The notes under the pieces: generated by a model
What the model saw: only the letters and a program-made list of their open reading frames with translations
Databases searched by the model: none
Told to the model about the DNA's origin: nothing
Made by a program: the position numbers and the translations under genes
Assembly: GCF_015500075.1 (NCBI RefSeq)
Contig: NZ_CP045496.1
Span: 2,180,001-2,244,000, forward strand
Source of the DNA: Mesorhizobium sp. INR15
Lineage (GTDB): Bacteria; Pseudomonadota; Alphaproteobacteria; Rhizobiales; Rhizobiaceae
Length of the DNA: 64,000 nucleotides
Reading direction: 5' to 3'
Shown here: positions 51,528-60,260 of the stretch, in pieces
Numbering within the stretch: position 1 is the first letter of the stretch
Layout: each line of letters begins with the position of its first letter

Positions 51528-52649
51528 ATGACCGAGCTGACCCTTCCCTTGCGCGGTCTCCTTGCACGGCCACTTCGCACCTTGCTGACGGTTCTCGGCA
51601 TCGCCTTGGCGGTCGCGGGGTTTGTGTCACTTACCGGGCTGACCGCCGGTGTCCAACACTCGTTTGCGTCGGGGATCGATGAGAACGGCGCGGATGTTGT
51701 AGTCAGCCAGCGCAGCGCCTTCAACCTGGTGAGCAGCACCGTGCCAACGTCGCTCGGCCCGGCGCTGTCCGCGGTGCCGAACGTCGAGGCCGTTTCGGGC
51801 GTTCTCCTCAACATCACCACCGCTGACGACGCCGCGAATATTGTCATGGCCGGCTGGCCGAGCGGCAGCTTCCTGTGGAAGGACATGCCGCTCGTAGCGG
51901 GGCGAGTGCCGGCGCCGGGGGACCAATGGCCCGTGATCCTTGGTCAGTCGATCGCCAGCGCGTTGGACAAGCGGGTCGGCGATACTGTCGAGCTGCAGTT
52001 CCAGCCCTACACGATTGTCGGCATCGCCTCGTTCTCGTCCGTGCTGAACCAGAACAGCGCGATCGTTCCGCTCGAAGGCTTGCAGCAACTCCTGTCGCGG
52101 CAGGACGTGTTTACCTTGTTCGAGGTGAAGCTGAAGCGCCCGCTCGACAAGAACGATATCGCTGTTGCCCGAAACCGGCTCATCGCAGCCGCACCGGGGT
52201 TCGAGGTGGGCGACACCGAGCAGTTTGCCAGCAGCATCCGCATCTTCGATCTGCTTCAGGCGATTGCTCAGACAATTTCACTGGTCGTTATGGCGATGGC
52301 CTCTGTCGCCGTTGCCAATACACTTCTGATGGCCGTGAACGAACGGACATTCGAGATCGGAGTTCTCGCAGCGCTTGGCTGGTCACCCCCGCGGATTCTT
52401 CGGCTCATTCTGATCGAAGGCGTCATCATGAGCGCAGCTGGCGGGATTATCGGGATCATTCTCGGCGCCATTGCCATGGAAATGGCGGCGAAGACAAAGT
52501 TCGCGGCGGGGCTGATCGTGCCTTACCTGTCTGGCTGGTCGATAGCGCAGGCACTGATCTTCGTCTTCATCGCTGGGCCCCTCGGTGCGTTCTACCCGGC
52601 TTGGCGCGCCACGCGCCTTCTCCCCGCTGACGCGCTCCGCAGGATCTGA
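51528..52649 (+). CDS. FtsX/MacB-type ABC transporter permease
   Basis: The 373-residue permease has one N-terminal membrane helix (about 20-40), a MacB-like periplasmic domain (about 45-230) and three C-terminal helices (about 245-370) with MAMASVAVANTLLMAVNERTFEIGVLAALGWSPPRILRLI, the FtsX-domain signature. Such mechanotransmission transporters move lipids, lipoproteins or natural products without a classical pore. It ends the rightward biosynthesis/export operon and converges on fliJ, 64 nt away. Confidence 0.9.
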   Translation: MTELTLPLRGLLARPLRTLLTVLGIALAVAGFVSLTGLTAGVQHSFASGIDENGADVVVSQRSAFNLVSSTVPTSLGPALSAVPNVEAVSGVLLNITTADDAANIVMAGWPSGSFLWKDMPLVAGRVPAPGDQWPVILGQSIASALDKRVGDTVELQFQPYTIVGIASFSSVLNQNSAIVPLEGLQQLLSRQDVFTLFEVKLKRPLDKNDIAVARNRLIAAAPGFEVGDTEQFASSIRIFDLLQAIAQTISLVVMAMASVAVANTLLMAVNERTFEIGVLAALGWSPPRILRLILIEGVIMSAAGGIIGIILGAIAMEMAAKTKFAAGLIVPYLSGWSIAQALIFVFIAGPLGAFYPAWRATRLLPADALRRI

Positions 52650-52713
52650 CGCTGGCGGGTCGGATATGTGTTGACCGGTTCTGCCCAAGGCCACAATCAG
52701 AACACGCGCCCCG

Positions 52714-53097
52714 CTACCCGTCACTCCGCTTCTGCGCGATCAGGTCTAGGCGTTCGCGGTCGGAGCGTTCGCGTTCGTCGCGGTTGCGCACGTCCTTGTA
52801 GGCGCGCTCGACCATGTTGGTGCGGGCGGTGGCGGCGGCGATCAGGCCGGCTTCCTTCCGGGCGCTCTCAAGCCCAGCCTCCTGGCGCACGACGGCGCTG
52901 GCGATGCGGCGGTGATAGAGATCTGGAAAAATGCCGGAGAGGGAGTCCGTCTGGTCGAAATGCGCGACCAGTTCCCTGGCCTCGGTCTCGGCGGTGGCGG
53001 CTGCGGCGAGGAAGGTGGCGTGGCGGGTCTCGTGCAGCGCCTTCATCTGCTCCTGCACCTTGACCAGTTTCTTCAGGCGGTCCTTGCGCGTGCTCAT
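52714..53097 (-). CDS. fliJ: FliJ-like flagellar export protein
   Basis: The 127-residue protein is a long helical hairpin: RKDRLKKLVKVQEQMKALHETRHATFLAAAATAETEARELVAHF, then RRIASAVVRQEAGLESARKEAGLIAAATAR and a charged final helix. This fits FliJ, the soluble coiled-coil part of the flagellar export gate. It lies 4 nt after fliR in the same operon. FliJ is poorly conserved, so context carries much of the call. Confidence 0.7.
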   Translation of the reverse strand: MSTRKDRLKKLVKVQEQMKALHETRHATFLAAAATAETEARELVAHFDQTDSLSGIFPDLYHRRIASAVVRQEAGLESARKEAGLIAAATARTNMVERAYKDVRNRDERERSDRERLDLIAQKRSDG

Positions 53098-53101
53098 CGC
53101 T

Positions 53102-53854
53102 TCACCGTGCCAGCGTGAGGTTGACGAAGCCGTTGGCGAACAGCGACAGCATGGTGCCGATGGCGAAATAGAAGATGATCATCCCGCCGGCGATGACGAA
53201 GGGCAGCGAGATGAAATAGACCGGGACCTGTGGGGTCAGCTTGTTGACGAAGCCGATCGTCAGATTGATGAGGATGGCATAGGCGACAAACGGGCTGCCG
53301 AGGCGGATGACCAGGAAGAAGGCATCCGAAATCGTGTCGGTGACATCGACCAGTGCCGCCTGCGGGTTGAAGAAGATGTTGACCGGCGCAACCGTGTAGG
53401 ACGCCACCAGCGCGCGCACGATCTCATGGTCGAAATCGAAGACGAAGAGCAGCATCAGCGCCGAAAACGAGATGAGGGCGGCAAGTGCCGCCTGCGGTTC
53501 GGGCTCCTCGATCGCCGGGCCGCCGGAGCCGCCATAGCCGATCAGCATGGCGATGGACGAGCCCATGAAGCGCAAGGCTTCCATGTAGAGCCTGGTCATG
53601 GCGCCGATCAGCCCGCCGACCAGAAGTTCCGAGATGATCATCGGCACGAGGATCTGCGGGCGCGGATCGACAAAGGGAAAGATGCGGTCCCAGAGGAAGG
53701 TGAGCAGGCCGCCGGTGGCGGCGACCGCGACGAACAGCCTGACCTGGATCGGCACGCGGGCGCTGGACAGGCCCGGCATCAGCATGAAGCAAGCGCCGAT
53801 GCGGCAGAAGGCGAGGAACGCCGCGATGACGACGCCTTGCGAGAGCGCGGTCAC
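53102..53854 (-). CDS. fliR: Flagellar export gate protein FliR
   Basis: The 250-residue membrane protein is of normal length. It has several helices, including VVIAAFLAFCRIGACFMLMPGLSSARVPIQVRLFVAVA near the N-terminus, MIISELLVGGLIGAMTRLYMEALRFMGSSIAM (the conserved central part) and a C-terminal PVYFISLPFVIAGGMIIFYFAIG. FliR forms the export channel with FliP and FliQ. Its start overlaps the flhA stop by 4 nt. Confidence 0.95.
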   Translation of the reverse strand: MTALSQGVVIAAFLAFCRIGACFMLMPGLSSARVPIQVRLFVAVAATGGLLTFLWDRIFPFVDPRPQILVPMIISELLVGGLIGAMTRLYMEALRFMGSSIAMLIGYGGSGGPAIEEPEPQAALAALISFSALMLLFVFDFDHEIVRALVASYTVAPVNIFFNPQAALVDVTDTISDAFFLVIRLGSPFVAYAILINLTIGFVNKLTPQVPVYFISLPFVIAGGMIIFYFAIGTMLSLFANGFVNLTLAR

Positions 53855-55938
53855 GATATGGTCCCGAGCACCCTGATCTCAACGCCCTTGGCGATTTCGA
53901 CATGGCTGAGCACCGGCAGCGTGGTGAACAGGCGCTCGATGATCATGCGCACATAGGGACGGGCATCGGGCGCGGTGACGAGGACGAAACGCTCACCGGC
54001 CTCGAGATATTGCTTGATTGCCTTGGTGGCGTCCTGGCCGAATTCTTCCAGCTGGCGCGGGTCGATGTCGAACTCGCGCACCTCGCCCTTGGCGTCGCGC
54101 TTGAGGCTCTGATGGAAGGCCAGGTCCCAGCGGTTGCCGAGGCGCAGCACCTTCAGCACGCCGCCTTCCGACAGGTCGCCGCAGATCTGCTGCGCCATGC
54201 GGATGCGCACATGCTCGACGATCTGCTCGGTGCGGCGAACATGCGGGGCGATCTCGGCGATGGCCTCGATGATCAGGTGGAGGTTGCGGATCGAGACGCG
54301 CTCGGCAAGCAGCAGCTTCAGCACCGCCTGCAGGCCCGGATAAGAGATGTGCGTGGTGCAGACCTCATCGGCCAGCTTGCGGTATTCCTGGTCCTGCCGC
54401 TCGAGCAGCGCCTTCATGTCCTTGTAGGACAGAAGCTGCGGCAGGTTGTTGCGGATGACTTCGGAGAGGTGGGTGAGCAGCACCGACATGTTGTCGGCGA
54501 AGGTGTAGTTCTCGCGCTTCAGATCCTCGGCGAAGGTCTCGATCACGGAGTAGGCGCGCATGCCGAAGGCCGGCTCGCGGATCTCCTCGCCGGGCACTTC
54601 CGGTATGTTGCGGTTACCGAGCAGCACCATGATTTCGCCGACGCGCATCTGGTATTCGGCGACGACGGTGCCGTGCACCTTGATCTGGTAGCTTTTCGGC
54701 GGAATGGCGAAGTCGTCGGCGACGCGCACTTCCGGCACGACGAAGCCGTATTGCGTGGCGAACTTCTTGCGCATCTTGGACATGCGGAAGACCAGTTCCT
54801 GGTGCGACACCAGCAGCCGGGTGGAAAGCTGCTTGCCGATCAGAAGCTCGATCTCGGCGGTGGCGAGCGACGCCTTGACCGAGTTCTTTTCCTCCTCGGC
54901 CTTGGTTGCCTTCTCCTGGCTCTTGACCGCCTCCGCCTCGGCGATGGCGCGGTTGGCGCGCATCGGGATGACGTAGCCGAGACCGGCCATGCCGGCGGCC
55001 AGCGCGAAGAACGGAAACACCGGCAGGCCGGGCATCAGGCCGAGCAGCACCAGCAGCGACGCCGCCACATAGAGCGCGCGCGGATGCGCGCCCAGCTGGC
55101 CGAACACCGCCTGGTTGGTGGAACCACGGGTGCCGCCCTTGGAAACGAGCAGGCCGGCGGCAAGCGAGACGATCAGCGCCGGGATCTGGGTGACGAGACC
55201 GTCGCCGACCGACAGCTTGATGAACACGTCGGCGGCTTCGCCCATGCCCATGCCGTGCCTGATGTAGCCGATGGCGATGCCGCCGACGATGTTGATGGCG
55301 GTGATGATGAGGCCGGCGATGGCGTCGCCGCGCACGAATTTCGAAGCACCGTCCATCGAGCCGAAGAAGGAGGATTCCTCCTCCAGTTCGCGGCGGCGCA
55401 GCTGCGCCGTCTTGTCGTCGATCATGCCGGCGGACAGGTCGGCGTCGATCGACATCTGCTTGCCGGGGATGGCATCGAGAGTGAAGCGCGCGCCGACTTC
55501 GGCGATACGCGTCGCGCCCTTGGTGATGACGATGAAGTTCACCACGATCAGGATCATGAACACGATAAGGCCGATGACGAAATCGCTGGCCATCACCAGC
55601 TTTGAGAAGCCGGCGATGACATAGCCGGCGGCATGCGTGCCCTCGTTGCCATGCGACAGGATCATGCGCGTGGTGGCGATGTTGAGCGACAGCCGCAGCA
55701 TGGTCGCGATCAGCAGCACGGTCGGGAAGGACGAGAAATCCAGCGGCCGCTGGATCCACAGCGCCACCATCAGGATCAGAACCGAAAGCGCGATCGAGAA
55801 GGCGAGGCCGATATCGATGAGAAATGCCGGGATCGGCAGGAACAGCACGGCCAGGATGGTGACGATGCCGATGGCGAAGAAGACGTCGCGGCCATTCTTG
55901 GCCGCTGAGCCTGTCGCTATGCTTTCGCTGATCGCCAT
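53851..55938 (-). CDS. flhA: Flagellar export gate protein FlhA
   Basis: The 695-residue length is normal. The N-terminal half has about eight membrane helices, with FPTVLLIATMLRLSLNIATTRMIL, GNEGTHAAGYVIAGFS, the FHIPEP-region residues ARFTLDAIPGKQMSIDADL and FVRGDAIAGLIITAINIVGG. The C-terminal cytoplasmic ring domain spans about 360-690. FlhA accepts export substrates and chaperones. It heads the leftward flhA-fliR-fliJ operon. A 97-nt gap to the next gene holds the likely promoter. Confidence 0.96.
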   Translation of the reverse strand: MAISESIATGSAAKNGRDVFFAIGIVTILAVLFLPIPAFLIDIGLAFSIALSVLILMVALWIQRPLDFSSFPTVLLIATMLRLSLNIATTRMILSHGNEGTHAAGYVIAGFSKLVMASDFVIGLIVFMILIVVNFIVITKGATRIAEVGARFTLDAIPGKQMSIDADLSAGMIDDKTAQLRRRELEEESSFFGSMDGASKFVRGDAIAGLIITAINIVGGIAIGYIRHGMGMGEAADVFIKLSVGDGLVTQIPALIVSLAAGLLVSKGGTRGSTNQAVFGQLGAHPRALYVAASLLVLLGLMPGLPVFPFFALAAGMAGLGYVIPMRANRAIAEAEAVKSQEKATKAEEEKNSVKASLATAEIELLIGKQLSTRLLVSHQELVFRMSKMRKKFATQYGFVVPEVRVADDFAIPPKSYQIKVHGTVVAEYQMRVGEIMVLLGNRNIPEVPGEEIREPAFGMRAYSVIETFAEDLKRENYTFADNMSVLLTHLSEVIRNNLPQLLSYKDMKALLERQDQEYRKLADEVCTTHISYPGLQAVLKLLLAERVSIRNLHLIIEAIAEIAPHVRRTEQIVEHVRIRMAQQICGDLSEGGVLKVLRLGNRWDLAFHQSLKRDAKGEVREFDIDPRQLEEFGQDATKAIKQYLEAGERFVLVTAPDARPYVRMIIERLFTTLPVLSHVEIAKGVEIRVLGTIS

Positions 55939-56053
55939 ATCGTCCTCAAGTCACAGACCTGCCCGCGTGGCAGCCCTGTGAGCCTAGACGGTCAAGCTTG
56001 CGCGAGGGTGGGAGACTGGCTAACCAGATGGTGTCTTGCAAAGGGAAAAGCGC

Positions 56054-56353
56054 ATGCTGGTGATCATCGGCACTATCCGTCTGCCGCCCGATAAGCTCGC
56101 GGAAGCAAGGCCGGCCATGGAGCGCATGGTTTCAGGCAGCCGCGCCGAACTCGGCTGCCTCGAATATTCCTATGCGCGGGATGTCTTCGATGCCGGGCTC
56201 ATCCGGGTCACGGAAGTGTGGAGCGACAGGGCATCGCTCGACGCGCATTTCGCCTCGCCGCACCTGGCGGACTGGCGCGCGAGCTGGCCGGCACTTGGCA
56301 TCGGCGAGCGCAGTCTCGTGCTTTATGAAGCGGGCGAAGCCAAGCCCACCTGA
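56054..56353 (+). CDS. Antibiotic biosynthesis monooxygenase (ABM) domain protein
   Basis: The 99-residue protein is a single ABM dimeric ferredoxin-like domain: MLVIIGTIRLPPDKLAEARPAMERMVSGSRAELGCLEYSYARD, TEVWSDRASLDAHFASPHLADWR and a C-terminal strand. The family has monooxygenase and heme- or quinone-related members; the substrate is unknown. ATG 56054 follows AAAGGGAAAAG and was preferred over TTG 56036. It is convergent with the MarR gene. Confidence 0.85.
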   Translation: MLVIIGTIRLPPDKLAEARPAMERMVSGSRAELGCLEYSYARDVFDAGLIRVTEVWSDRASLDAHFASPHLADWRASWPALGIGERSLVLYEAGEAKPT

Positions 56354-56363
56354 GGGCAGCGGT

Positions 56364-56843
56364 TCAAGCTTTGGCGGCGGCGCCCGTCGCAACGCTGACC
56401 AGCCAGCGCCGGACATTCTGCTCCGCCTCGGCGGATAGGCCTTCCGTCAGTTCGTTCTCGATCGCATGCACGCGCTCGCGGCAGGTTTTCAAGAGTGCCT
56501 TGCCGCTGTCACTGAGATCGAGATGCTGGATACGGCCATGGATCGCGTGCGGTTTGCGCACCAGCGAACCGGCGCGCTCGAGATTGGCGACGATGACGCT
56601 GACCGTCTGCGGGGTGAGCACGGCCAGCCGGGCAAGGTCGGCGTTGGAAAGCCCGGGATAGGCGGCCAGCATGGTCAGCGTCACGAATTGCGGCTGCGTC
56701 ACATCGAGACTGGCTAGCGCCCGTTCCACCTTGAGCCGATGCGCGCCCGCCGCCTGCCGCAGCAGGTAGCCGAGATAGCCCTCTTCGCCGCGCTTGCCCT
56801 CGCCAGGAGCCGGGATAGGCGGATGCGGATTGGGCTTGCGCAT
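56364..56843 (-). CDS. MarR family transcriptional regulator
   Basis: The 159-residue regulator has a winged helix domain (about 45-115) with LDVTQPQFVTLTMLAAYPGLSNADLARLAVLTPQTVSVIVANLERAG and the wing RKPHAIHGRIQHLDLSDSG. ATG 56843 gives the family-like length; the frame extends to 56900. It is divergent from the epimerase-cupin genes, and a palindrome in the 47-nt gap is a likely operator. The ligand is unknown, possibly an aromatic or oxidising signal as in other MarR proteins. Confidence 0.9.
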   Translation of the reverse strand: MRKPNPHPPIPAPGEGKRGEEGYLGYLLRQAAGAHRLKVERALASLDVTQPQFVTLTMLAAYPGLSNADLARLAVLTPQTVSVIVANLERAGSLVRKPHAIHGRIQHLDLSDSGKALLKTCRERVHAIENELTEGLSAEAEQNVRRWLVSVATGAAAKA

Positions 56844-56847
56844 AATG

Positions 56848-56859
56848 TAAGAGCTCTTA
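56848..56859. promoter_or_regulatory. Candidate MarR operator
   Basis: TAAGAGCTCTTA is a perfect 12-bp palindrome, 4 nt before the MarR start and 31 nt before the divergent epimerase gene. Confidence 0.6.
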
Positions 56860-56890
56860 TATGTTGTTCGTGCACTGATACTATAACGAT

Positions 56891-57637
56891 ATGGAAGCAA
56901 TGACGATGGGCTATCGAATCTTTCTTGCCGGCGCTTCGGGCGCCATCGGCCAGCGGCTGATCCCCCTGCTGCTCGGCGCGGGTCATCATGTCACCGGAAC
57001 CACGCGCCAGGCGAGAAAGGCCGAGGCACTGCGGTCGCTCGGCGTCGGGCCCGTGATTGTCGATGTCTTCGACGCCGGCGCATTGTCGCGTGCGGTCGTC
57101 GCGGCGAAGCCGGACATCCTGATCCACCAGCTGACCGATCTGCCGGCCGGTCTTGATCCGGCCAGAATGGGCGAGGCGGTAGCCCGCAATGCCCGCATTC
57201 GCGACGAGGGGACGCGCAATCTCGTCGCCGCGGCAAGGGCGGCCGGCGCCCGCCGCCTGATCGCGCAGAGCATTGCCTGGGCCTATGCGCCGGGCCCCGA
57301 GCCGCACGCTGAAACCGATCCCCTCGACGGTAAGGCCGAGGGCAATCGGGGCATCAGCGTCGGCGGCGTGATCGCGCTTGAAAACCAGGTGCTTGGCTCG
57401 CCACCCCTGACCGGCATCGTGCTGCGCTATGGCCAGCTTTATGGCCCTGGTACGGGTGTTGAGGCGGCCTCCGGCTCGGCGCCGGTGCATGTCGACGCGG
57501 CCGCCCATGCCGCCTTGCTTGCTATCGAGAAGGGCGAAGCGGGTGCCTTCAACGTGGCCGAACCCAACAGCTACGCCGCAACGGAAAAAGCTGTCGCCGG
57601 GCTTGGCTGGCGCGCGGACTTTCGCCTGCCGTCCTGA
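56891..57637 (+). CDS. NAD(P)-dependent epimerase-like protein lacking the YxxxK motif
   Basis: The 248-residue extended SDR has the N-terminal IFLAGASGAIGQRLIPLLL cofactor loop, ILIHQLTDLP and ARRLIAQSIAWAYAPGP, but the place of the catalytic Tyr-Lys pair reads ISVGGVIALE. It therefore may be catalytically atypical or only bind NAD(P). Start choices are 56891, 56900 or 56906; the last has the best spacing to GGAAG. It is first in a pair with the cupin gene and is probably repressed by the divergent MarR protein. Confidence 0.8.
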   Translation: MEAMTMGYRIFLAGASGAIGQRLIPLLLGAGHHVTGTTRQARKAEALRSLGVGPVIVDVFDAGALSRAVVAAKPDILIHQLTDLPAGLDPARMGEAVARNARIRDEGTRNLVAAARAAGARRLIAQSIAWAYAPGPEPHAETDPLDGKAEGNRGISVGGVIALENQVLGSPPLTGIVLRYGQLYGPGTGVEAASGSAPVHVDAAAHAALLAIEKGEAGAFNVAEPNSYAATEKAVAGLGWRADFRLPS

Positions 57638-57663
57638 ACGAACCAATTGCTGGAGATATTGTC

Positions 57664-58182
57664 ATGAGAGCGATCGGGAATCCTTTCGGTTCGCGGGCCG
57701 TGTTGCCGTTGACACTGCTGGGCGCGGCGCTGGCCGCGTTCGCGACGATGGTGGTTCAAACCCATCAAGGAATCGCGATGACCGCCGACGGTGATGTCGG
57801 CGTGCATATGCATATGGCAATGGCCGATGCCGGGAGTGGCGCCCAGGCGCGGCCGAAGACGGTCGTCACGCCGATTTCATGCGAGCGGCTACCCAACGTT
57901 CCGGGAAAATCGATCACCACCGCAATCGTCGCGTTTCCGCCGAATGCCTATACGTCAAGGCATCGTCACCCCGGTTCGGTGAGCGCTTTCGTGCTGAAGG
58001 GCACGCTGCGCTCGCAACTGGAGGGCGGTCCGGTCGGCACCTTTGCCAAGGGGCAGACCTGGTTCGAGCCACCCGGCGTGATCCATCTGTTCGCCGAAAA
58101 TGCCAGTGCCACGGAGCCAGCGGAACTGCTGGCCACCTTCATCGCCGACGACGATTGCGGCGCGCTGACAATTCCGGACTGA
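57664..58182 (+). CDS. Exported or membrane-anchored cupin protein
   Basis: The 172-residue protein has a hydrophobic N-terminal segment (residues 11-33), a His/Met-rich stretch (VHMHMAMADAG) and a cupin domain (about 75-160) with SRHRHPGSVSAFVLKGTL (motif 1 His residues) and FEPPGVIHLFAENAS (motif 2). It likely sits in the periplasm and binds a metal. It follows the epimerase gene by 26 nt. Its role is unknown, perhaps a small-molecule dioxygenase or sensor. Confidence 0.8.
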   Translation: MRAIGNPFGSRAVLPLTLLGAALAAFATMVVQTHQGIAMTADGDVGVHMHMAMADAGSGAQARPKTVVTPISCERLPNVPGKSITTAIVAFPPNAYTSRHRHPGSVSAFVLKGTLRSQLEGGPVGTFAKGQTWFEPPGVIHLFAENASATEPAELLATFIADDDCGALTIPD

Positions 58183-58310
58183 CAGGCGCGCCTTGGGCAT
58201 GTGCCAAAATGGCGCCTCCGGGGGGCGGCATTGTGGTTGCCATGCGCAGGCGTCGGGCGTATCAGGCACGGCAGGCCTTCCATCGTCCTTGATATCGGCG
58301 AGCCGCTCCG

Positions 58311-60092
58311 GTGCTTTCCAGAAACCAACCGCAAGTCTATGCCCGCCGACTGCGCGCGGTGCTGCTCAGATCGGTCCCGCTGCTTGAGGCGCGGGGCATC
58401 GCCGTGGTCATTCTGGCGGGAGTGGTCGGTGTCATGGCCGGCATACTTGTCACCGCGATGAGCCAGATGGTGCAGGACATGCATGGGCTGCTCTATGGCG
58501 TTCAGCCAGGCGGCCGGCTTTCAGCGATGTTTTCCCTCGATCATCCGGCGCAGGCGCTTATTCCGGCGATCGGCGGCATCCTGCTCGGGCTGACGGTGAT
58601 CTGGCTGCGGATGCGGAAGTTCCGCACGCCCGTCGACCCTATCGAAGCCAATGCACTCTATGGCGGGCGCATGTCGCTCACCGATACATTCATCATCGTC
58701 GGGCAGACGATGATCTCCAGCGGTTTCGGTGCCTCGGTCGGCCTGGAGGCCGGTTACACGCAGGTCGGATCCGGCCTGGCGTCGCGTCTGGCACGCATCT
58801 TCAGGCTGCGCCGCAACGATGTCCGCATCCTGGTAGGCTGTGGCGCCGCCGGCGCCATCGCCGCCGCCTTCGACGCGCCGCTGACCGGCGCATTCTATGG
58901 TTTCGAACTGGTCATCGGCATCTATTCGGTCGCCAATGTCGCGCCGGTCATGACCGCCGCGATCTCGGCCTCCCTGACCGCCGAGGTGTTTGGCGGGGTG
59001 CCGTTTCCGCTGGAGCTCTCCGGCCTGCCAGCGCTGACCGCTGGCCAGTATCTGCCGTTCCTGCTGCTTGGGCTGCTCGGCGGCGCCGCCTCCATCGCCA
59101 TCATGCAGCTGGTGACGTTGATCGAGCGCGGTTTCGCGCGGCTGTCGGTCGACACGTCGCTGCGCCCCGTCATCGGCGGCGTGTTCGTCGGGCTGCTTGG
59201 CTTGATCACGCCGCAGGTCCTGTCCAGCGGACACGGCGCGCTGCATCGCGAATTCTCGATGAACTACGGACTTGCGGTGGTGGCCAGTGTCTTCGTGCTG
59301 AAACTGGCGGCGTCGGCGATCTCGCTTGGCTCCGGTTTTCGCGGCGGGTTGTTCTTTGCCTCGCTGTTTCTCGGCGCCTTGCTCGGCAAGGCTTTCGCCG
59401 GGGTGATGGCGCTGATTTCGCCGGCGACCGGCATCGATCCCGCCGTCGCCGCCGTCGTCGGCATGACATCGCTGGCGGTAGGTGTCGTCGGCGGCCCGCT
59501 GACGATGACGTTCCTGGCGTTGGAATCGACCCGTGACCTGACGCTCACCGGCGTGGTGCTGGCCGCCTCGATCATGTCGGCGATCCTGGTGCGCGAAACC
59601 TTCGGCTATTCCTTCTCGACATGGCGTTTCCACCTGCGCGGCGAAACGATCCGCAGCGCCCATGATGTCGGCTGGATGCGCAGCTTGACGGTCGGCTCGA
59701 TGATGCGCAAGGACATCCGCACCATCGATGCCGCGACGACGCTGGCGACCTTCCGCAAGGAGGTGCCGCTGGGTTCGGCCCAGCGCGTCATCGCCGTCGA
59801 CCCGGGTGATCACTATGTCGGCGTGCTGATCGTGGCCGAACTGCACAGCGATCCTTCCGATGGCGAGGTCACTGTGCGCGATCTCGCGCAGTACAAGGAT
59901 GCGGTCCTGGTGCCGAGCATGAACGTGCAGTCCGCCGCCGAAACCTTCCAGCGCGCCGGCGCCGAGGAATTGGCCGTGGTCGAGGATTTCGCCGACCGCA
60001 TCGTGCTTGGGCTTCTGACCGAGGGCCATCTGATGCGCCGTTATGCCGAGGAACTCGACAAGGCGCGCCGGGATCTGTCCGGCGAGGGCTGA
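58311..60092 (+). CDS. ClC-type chloride channel/transporter with C-terminal CBS domains
   Basis: The 593-residue membrane protein has the ClC repeat layout (about 30-440) and a cytoplasmic CBS pair (about 460-585). The usual GSGIP segment is replaced by VDPIEANALYGG, and GREGP reads VGLEAGYTQ, keeping the gating-position Glu but not Arg or Pro. GSGFRGGLFFASLFLG matches the third ClC motif loosely. GTG 58311 is the start; no strong ribosome site is seen. Ion selectivity cannot be inferred confidently. Confidence 0.88.
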   Translation: MLSRNQPQVYARRLRAVLLRSVPLLEARGIAVVILAGVVGVMAGILVTAMSQMVQDMHGLLYGVQPGGRLSAMFSLDHPAQALIPAIGGILLGLTVIWLRMRKFRTPVDPIEANALYGGRMSLTDTFIIVGQTMISSGFGASVGLEAGYTQVGSGLASRLARIFRLRRNDVRILVGCGAAGAIAAAFDAPLTGAFYGFELVIGIYSVANVAPVMTAAISASLTAEVFGGVPFPLELSGLPALTAGQYLPFLLLGLLGGAASIAIMQLVTLIERGFARLSVDTSLRPVIGGVFVGLLGLITPQVLSSGHGALHREFSMNYGLAVVASVFVLKLAASAISLGSGFRGGLFFASLFLGALLGKAFAGVMALISPATGIDPAVAAVVGMTSLAVGVVGGPLTMTFLALESTRDLTLTGVVLAASIMSAILVRETFGYSFSTWRFHLRGETIRSAHDVGWMRSLTVGSMMRKDIRTIDAATTLATFRKEVPLGSAQRVIAVDPGDHYVGVLIVAELHSDPSDGEVTVRDLAQYKDAVLVPSMNVQSAAETFQRAGAEELAVVEDFADRIVLGLLTEGHLMRRYAEELDKARRDLSGEG

Positions 60093-60214
60093 CCGGCCTT
60101 TCTCAGCGACGACGGGACGCCGGACAGCGGCAATCGGAATGCAGCTCAATCTCGGCTCACAGGTTTGCCGGCGAACCGGGTTCGGTCGGATGCTGCTGTT
60201 CGTCGCTTGCCATC

Positions 60215-60233
60215 TGTACAGTGGTACTGTACA
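60215..60233. promoter_or_regulatory. Operator palindrome of the XRE-cupin regulator gene
   Basis: TGTACAGT-GGT-ACTGTACA is a perfect 8-bp inverted repeat, 27 nt before the start. A third, diverged half-site (ACTGTTCAGT) follows directly, which suggests cooperative binding. Confidence 0.65.
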
Positions 60234-60260
60234 AACTGTTCAGTGGGATGAGGAAGCGGC

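Noticed and set aside
53902..55605. A 567-codon rightward open frame opposite flhA
   Set aside because: It is a frame shadow of the high-GC flhA gene: the sequence is rich in Arg, His, Gly and Asp, with no family resemblance, and flhA is complete on the other strand.
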